Shown here: positions 7,788 through 10,000 of the stretch, in pieces | Layout: each line of letters begins with the position of its first letter | Numbering within the stretch: position 1 is the first letter of the stretch | Assembly: GCA_018398765.1 (NCBI GenBank) | Contig: JAHBMJ010001279.1 | Location: 1-10,000 of the forward strand | Origin: Chromera velia | Lineage: Eukaryota; Sar; Chromeraceae | Length of the DNA stretch: 10,000 nucleotides | Reading direction: 5' to 3' | The notes under the pieces: generated by a model | What the model saw: the letters and a program-made list of their open reading frames with translations, nothing else | Databases searched by the model: none | What the model was told of the DNA's origin: nothing | Translations under genes and position numbers: made by a program

Positions 7788-7796
7788 TATATCTCC
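7788..7796 (+). repeat. Right target-site duplication of Mutator-like element
   Basis: Exact second copy of TATATCTCC. Reading copia RT on the - strand through 7797-7788 and on into 6632 keeps the frame, confirming this as the duplicated target. Confidence 0.85.
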
Positions 7797-8013
7797 AAGT
7801 CTTTTCTGTCATCTTGGAATCCTTTTGCAACCAACCTGGCTTTTGCCACCCTCTTTCCCTAGCCTCTTTCCTTCCTTTAGCTTCCACGTCAAGACCCATC
7901 GTGTCTTGATTGCCTTTTTTTTTCTCGGCATTCGCCTGCCTCTCTTGAATACCTACTCATTAACAAAGCTCTGAAGTTCCTTCAACATGGCGGACAAATG
8001 ACTGCCTTCTTTC

Positions 8014-8021
8014 ACCTCTTC
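8014..8021 (+). repeat. Left target-site duplication of hAT-type element
   Basis: ACCTCTTC abuts the CATAGTTGC end and is repeated exactly at 9626-9633. Eight bases is the standard duplication length of the hAT superfamily. Confidence 0.85.
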
Positions 8022-8034
8022 CATAGTTGCCAAA

Positions 8035-8107
8035 GTACACTGTACTACAGTGAAATTCCACTGTATTCGAATCCATATCATTAACTCCGATAGTATAATA
8101 TACTATC
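8035..8107. repeat. Left subterminal palindromes of hAT element
   Basis: Three perfect inverted repeats lie within 73 bases: GTACACTGTAC (8035-8045), TACAGTG/CACTGTA (8046-8052 with 8059-8065) and GATAGTATA-A-TATACTATC (8089-8107). The last recurs almost exactly near the right end (9593-9611). In hAT elements subterminal repeated motifs are known transposase-binding regions; that role here is inference. Confidence 0.65.
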
Positions 8108-8133
8108 CTATCAGTAATAAAAAAAAAAAATAA

Positions 8134-8139
8134 TTTATT
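8134..8139 (-). promoter_or_regulatory. Candidate polyadenylation signal
   Basis: AATAAA on the - strand, about 160 bases downstream of the transposase stop (8300) and inside the element. It sits beside a run of A on the + strand, so chance is possible. Confidence 0.25.
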
Positions 8140-8259
8140 AGGCTTTCTAGGCATTCTTAGGAGTTTTCTACTAAGTTTAACACTATCTAGACCTAATTTA
8201 ACATTATTAGAAACCTCTGTGATGTGTTTGAATCAGTTAAAGTTCAACTCTAGGTTCAA

Positions 8260-8298
8260 CCCCCCCCCTTTCCTCTCCCCTCTCCCCTTCCCTTCTCA
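8260..8298 (+). other. C-rich polypyrimidine tract
   Basis: C9 at 8260-8268 is followed by repeated CCCC/TCT groups to 8298. It lies directly downstream of the transposase stop. The - strand is G-rich and could form a quadruplex. Confidence 0.4.
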
Positions 8299-8299
8299 A

Positions 8300-8986
8300 T
8301 TAGATGGGGGCCTCGTTAGATCGAAGCCCATACTGCACTAAATGTTCCTCGAGGAGCTCTTCATCGAGGATGTCGTCGAAAATGTATCCGTCTTCGAACG
8401 CTGGAAGCCCTAGGGCCTCGATGGCAAAGATCTTGGTCTGAGATCTCGGCACCCCTGCCTGCCTCTGATGGAGCCTCTGGAGGCGCAGGTTAGAGTACAA
8501 GGTCACCTCTATGTCCTGATGGGCCTGGGAGAGTCTGTTCCGCTTCTCCCTGTAGACATGGTCGTACGAAGACCATGCTCACTCCGCAGAGCCAGATGCA
8601 TTCAATTTGGCCTGGTTGAACACAATCTCAGCCAGTTTGGCATTCTTTTGGGTGCACTCGATCACATCGTCTATTTCCCACCAAGAGAGGGAGTCAATGT
8701 CGGCGGAGACCTTCGTGAGCTTCTCCAGAATCCGTGCCTCCTTGACCATCTTGCCCTCCCTCTTCAAGTAGCACATCAACTCCTTCTTGAACTCGTCGTA
8801 CACGTCTGCCCTATACACTTTGATGATAACCAGTTTGTATGCGTCCATCACATCTTTACACGTATGTGCACGATAGCCTGTGCCTTCCTCCCCAGGCTTT
8901 AGCCAGTTGTTCAGCCAGACATCCGCAGAGAGCAGCCATCCCACTGTAGTCCAAAAACCCCCGTACTTGTGCCACTGGGCCCATCT
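8300..8986 (-). pseudogene. hAT transposase C-terminal domain (dimerisation region), truncated
   Basis: The frame is open from 8986 to a TGA at 8579-8581 and continues in the same frame to the stop at 8300. In order it shows a helix region (CKDVMDAYKLVIIKVYR, YDEFKKELMCYLKREGKM), then SWWEID (WW at 8678-8683), AKLAEIVFNQ, ASGSAE directly before the TGA, then AWSSYDHVYREKRNRL (KRNRL at 8531-8545) and LYSNLRL. This matches the hAT C-terminal block WW-x(n)-L-x-x-A-x(n)-S-x-x-x-E-R-x-W-S-x(n)-K-R-N-R-L-x(n)-N-L. The TGA sits where the family has Arg, consistent with CGA changed to TGA. The tail is acidic (DDILDEELLEEHL). The N-terminal DNA-binding and catalytic parts are missing, replaced on the 5' side by MYND-bearing sequence. 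Not functional. Confidence 0.85.
8579..8581 (-). other. Premature TGA in hAT transposase
   Basis: In frame, between ASGSAE and AWSSY, at the position of the conserved Arg of the E-R-x-W-S motif. Both sides are clearly homologous to the family, so this is a nonsense mutation, not a gene end. Confidence 0.8.
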
Positions 8987-9055
8987 TCATGGCATATCCC
9001 CGACACCAGAAAGTGCTGGTTTATGTTCTTGCAGTCCCTCCGGGCATATGCATAG

Positions 9056-9328
9056 GAAGGTTTCTTGTCGGGGACCTTCTTGAGGAACATAAAGCGGAGC
9101 TTCGACGGTCCCTCCAATCCCCTCCTCATTCATGTGAGGGATAGTCCGTGCCTTCTTGTAGGTCAAGTGGGCAAGATGTGCATACACTATGGCGACGTGT
9201 CGGCTTCGATGATGCGGTGTGCTGAGTGCAATTACATCCATTACTGTTCGAGGAGGTGCCAGAAGAAAGACTGGTCCCGCTTTCATCGTGCGGTATGCCT
9301 TGTCCTCCAGAGAGCATTGGCTGACTGA
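9056..9328 (+). pseudogene. MYND-type zinc-finger fragment carried in the hAT element
   Basis: The frame is open from 9056 to TGA 9326-9328 with no ATG giving a complete domain. It holds MRCAECNYIHYCSRRCQKKD followed by W, then H and C at MYND spacing: C-x2-C-x5-C-x3-C-Q-x3-W-x3-H-x3-C. The first zinc pair upstream should be C-x2-C but reads CIHY, with correct distance to the next pair, so the second Cys is now Tyr (TAT, one G-to-A step from TGT). MYND domains bind two zinc ions and mediate protein-protein contact, often in chromatin factors. Only this domain is recognisable; the parent protein is unknown. It lies antisense to the transposase, between it and the right end, so it looks like a captured host exon or part of a second element gene. 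A tetranucleotide repeat begins at its stop. Confidence 0.75.
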
Positions 9329-9386
9329 CTGACTGAATGACTAGCTGATTGACTGACTGACTTGATCGATTGATTGATTGATTGAC
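9321..9386 (+). repeat. Tetranucleotide microsatellite (CTGA/TTGA)n
   Basis: About 66 bases of CTGA units grading into TTGA units, interrupted by AATGACTAG and CGAT. It starts at the 3' end of the MYND frame and supplies its stop codon. The two unit types suggest a point change followed by slippage expansion. Confidence 0.8.
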
Positions 9387-9558
9387 CGCTCTGTACATTT
9401 ACAAAGCTTTATGATTAATGTTTCATGATTATGCTGCTTAACTATATTGAATTACTGTATAGATTCTCTAGAAGTTAGATCAGAACTATATAGATTTTTC
9501 TAGGAAGGTTTTAGGGCCAACTATCAAATCAAGTTAGGAATCAACTTAGGATTGACCT

Positions 9559-9611
9559 ATAGTACTTCCTGTACTATCCTATTACAGCATGCGATAGTAC
9601 AATATACTATC
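9559..9611. repeat. Right subterminal palindromes of hAT element
   Basis: ATAGTAC (9559-9565) pairs with GTACTAT (9571-9577). GTACTATC (9571-9578) pairs with GATAGTAC (9593-9600). GATAGTA (9593-9599) pairs with TACTATC (9605-9611). The last unit, GATAGTACAATATACTATC, differs by one base from 8089-8107. Alternate pairings are mutually exclusive. The cluster ends 14 bases inside the right terminus. Confidence 0.65.
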
Positions 9612-9625
9612 CTATAGCAACTATG

Positions 9626-9633
9626 ACCTCTTC
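9626..9633 (+). repeat. Right target-site duplication of hAT-type element
   Basis: Exact second copy of ACCTCTTC. On the - strand it encodes part of a SKEEV stretch of the copia linker, which runs on in frame at 8021. Confidence 0.85.
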
Positions 9634-9986
9634 TTTACTGGCATCTATATGCCCCTTTTTTAGATTCACATGATTCCTTATCCTTTCAATCACCTCTAGA
9701 TCGACCTCGACAATTTGAGGCAACGGCCGTCTCCTTTTCTCTTTTTCCTTTATTAGTTGCTGATGTTTGCCCTGAAGCTCAGCAATTCTTTCTTTTGTCT
9801 TTTCCACCTCATCCTCTTCACCTACCTCCTATACTCCCTGCACTCCATCTACCTCCTGTGCCGCCTGCACTCTGTCTGCCTCCTGTTCTTCCGAACCAAA
9901 ATCTCTTCCAATCCAGACCGGGCCCCATCCTCAGGGACAGGGATCTCTTCCTCCTTTACTTTTGCTGGCTTACCGGCAGAGACCAT
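9626..9986 (-). pseudogene. pol: Copia pol, acidic linker between integrase and reverse transcriptase
   Basis: This is the upstream part of the same copia pol, extending toward or beyond the window edge. From ATG 9986-9984 a 47-codon frame reads AGKPAKVKEEEIPVPEDGA. After a one-base frameshift near 9900-9912 the next frame carries an acidic, Gln-rich stretch with an in-frame TAG (9829-9831), then EKTKERIAELQGKHQQLIKE (likely coiled coil), RRRPLPQI and ERIRNHVNLKKGHIDASKEE. There it meets the hAT duplication, and the frame runs on at 8021. Copia linkers are poorly conserved, so assignment rests on the in-frame junction, orientation and position. The ATG is probably not a real start. Confidence 0.7.
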
Positions 9987-10000
9987 CGATTCTCATGCTT

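Larger units (their letters stand above)
7788..8021 (-). pseudogene. pol: Copia reverse transcriptase N-terminus
   Basis: This is pol sequence between the two nested transposons. It starts in the hAT target duplication and reads VKEGSHLSAMLKELQSF (the copia linker helix before RT), then KKKAIKTRWVLTWK (copia k-x-I-x-x-x-W-V-x-x-x-K) and, after a one-base frameshift near 7847-7862, KARLVAKGFQDDRKDLEIY, the hallmark K-A-R-L-V-A-x-G-x-x-Q segment. An in-frame TAG lies at 7953-7955. A run of nine A (- strand) at 7915-7923 is in frame. No single open frame covers it because of these lesions, so it is easily missed. Identity as copia RT is secure. Confidence 0.85.
8022..9625 (-). mobile_element. 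hAT-type DNA transposon, internally degenerate, carrying a MYND fragment
   Basis: The element is 1,604 bp with perfect 9-bp terminal inverted repeats CATAGTTGC (8022-8030) and GCAACTATG (9617-9625), and exact 8-bp duplications ACCTCTTC outside (8014-8021, 9626-9633). It lies within copia pol, and the frame there is continuous if the element and one duplication are skipped. Inside are a hAT transposase C-terminus on the - strand, a MYND zinc-finger fragment on the + strand, subterminal palindromes at both ends, a C-rich tract and a tetranucleotide repeat. It is too short for a full hAT transposase (usually about 600 or more residues), so it is non-autonomous. Duplication length, ends and the transposase remnant agree on the superfamily. 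Confidence 0.88.
5141..9986 (-). mobile_element. pol: Ty1/copia-type retrotransposon remnant, pol region, split by nested elements
   Basis: One copia pol gene can be followed on the - strand through three segments: 9986-9626, 8021-7788 and 6641-5141. The gaps are exactly the hAT-type element (8022-9625) and the Mutator-like element (6642-7787). Skipping each element plus one copy of its target duplication keeps the reading frame and the expected order of copia motifs: acidic linker, RT N-terminus, RT palm, RNase H and C-terminal tail. The pol C-terminus is present. Integrase, protease and gag would lie beyond 10000. LTRs are not identified. The copy is dead: four in-frame stops, frameshifts and a 65-bp net insertion. 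The lineage within copia is not assigned. Confidence 0.85.

Noticed and set aside
8225-8262. GTTCAA/GGTTCAA motifs as tRNA T-loop
   Set aside because: No acceptor stem, D-arm or anticodon arm can be built around them.
8880-9286. Other open frames on both strands around the MYND and transposase junction
   Set aside because: They are shadows of the MYND and transposase frames with no recognisable motif. I could not extend the transposase convincingly upstream of 8986.
8089-9611. GATAGTATAATATACTATC copies as the terminal inverted repeats of the hAT element
   Set aside because: No duplication flanks them, and they match better as direct repeats. The CATAGTTGC ends with the 8-bp duplication and frame continuity are much stronger.
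5357-9831. In-frame stops as evidence of a C-to-T mutation process (RIP-like or methylation decay)
   Set aside because: Every stop codon can arise from CAA, CAG or CGA by C-to-T, so the count is uninformative. Only the hAT TGA at 8579 has an expected Arg. Comparison with intact copies would be needed.

Overview
The window is eukaryotic, transposon-rich DNA with no sign of bacterial gene organisation. It holds retrotransposon gag and copia-type pol sequence, two cut-and-paste DNA transposons, a MYND zinc-finger fragment, satellite-like repeats and long non-coding purine/pyrimidine-rich tracts. I cannot name the species. A plant, alga or protist with active LTR and DNA transposons would fit. 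I see no intact host gene.

Left third (1-4260). An AT-rich flank (1-131) leads into a gag-like ORF on the + strand (132-1172) with a Retrotrans_gag-type core. No protease, reverse transcriptase or integrase follows it. Instead there are about 3 kb of non-coding DNA in which C/T-rich tracts alternate with A/G-rich stretches. This includes four diverged tandem units of about 170-210 bp (2315-2955) and a G-run cluster (3103-3129).

Middle (4140-5140). A TATAAA box, an unrecognised short ORF, a pair of 36-bp hairpin-forming direct repeats, then about 650 bp with no recognisable gene.

Right half (5141-9986) is the main result. It is a single decayed Ty1/copia pol gene on the - strand, read from about 9986 down to 5141, and broken by two nested DNA transposons. 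(1) A 1,604-bp hAT-type element (8022-9625) has 9-bp inverted ends CATAGTTGC and an 8-bp target duplication ACCTCTTC. It carries a hAT transposase C-terminus (- strand) and, on the opposite strand, half a MYND zinc finger. (2) A 1,146-bp Mutator-like element (6642-7787) has inverted arms of about 240 bp and a 9-bp target duplication TATATCTCC. At both insertions the copia reading frame runs through in frame if the element and one duplication copy are skipped. That is independent evidence for the exact boundaries. The copia gene is also damaged by a 52-bp insertion between 13-bp direct repeats, a 4-bp GCAG duplication, other frameshifts and four in-frame stops.

Order of events: copia inserted first, and the two DNA elements later and separately. 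No working pathway is encoded here. The genes are related only by nesting.
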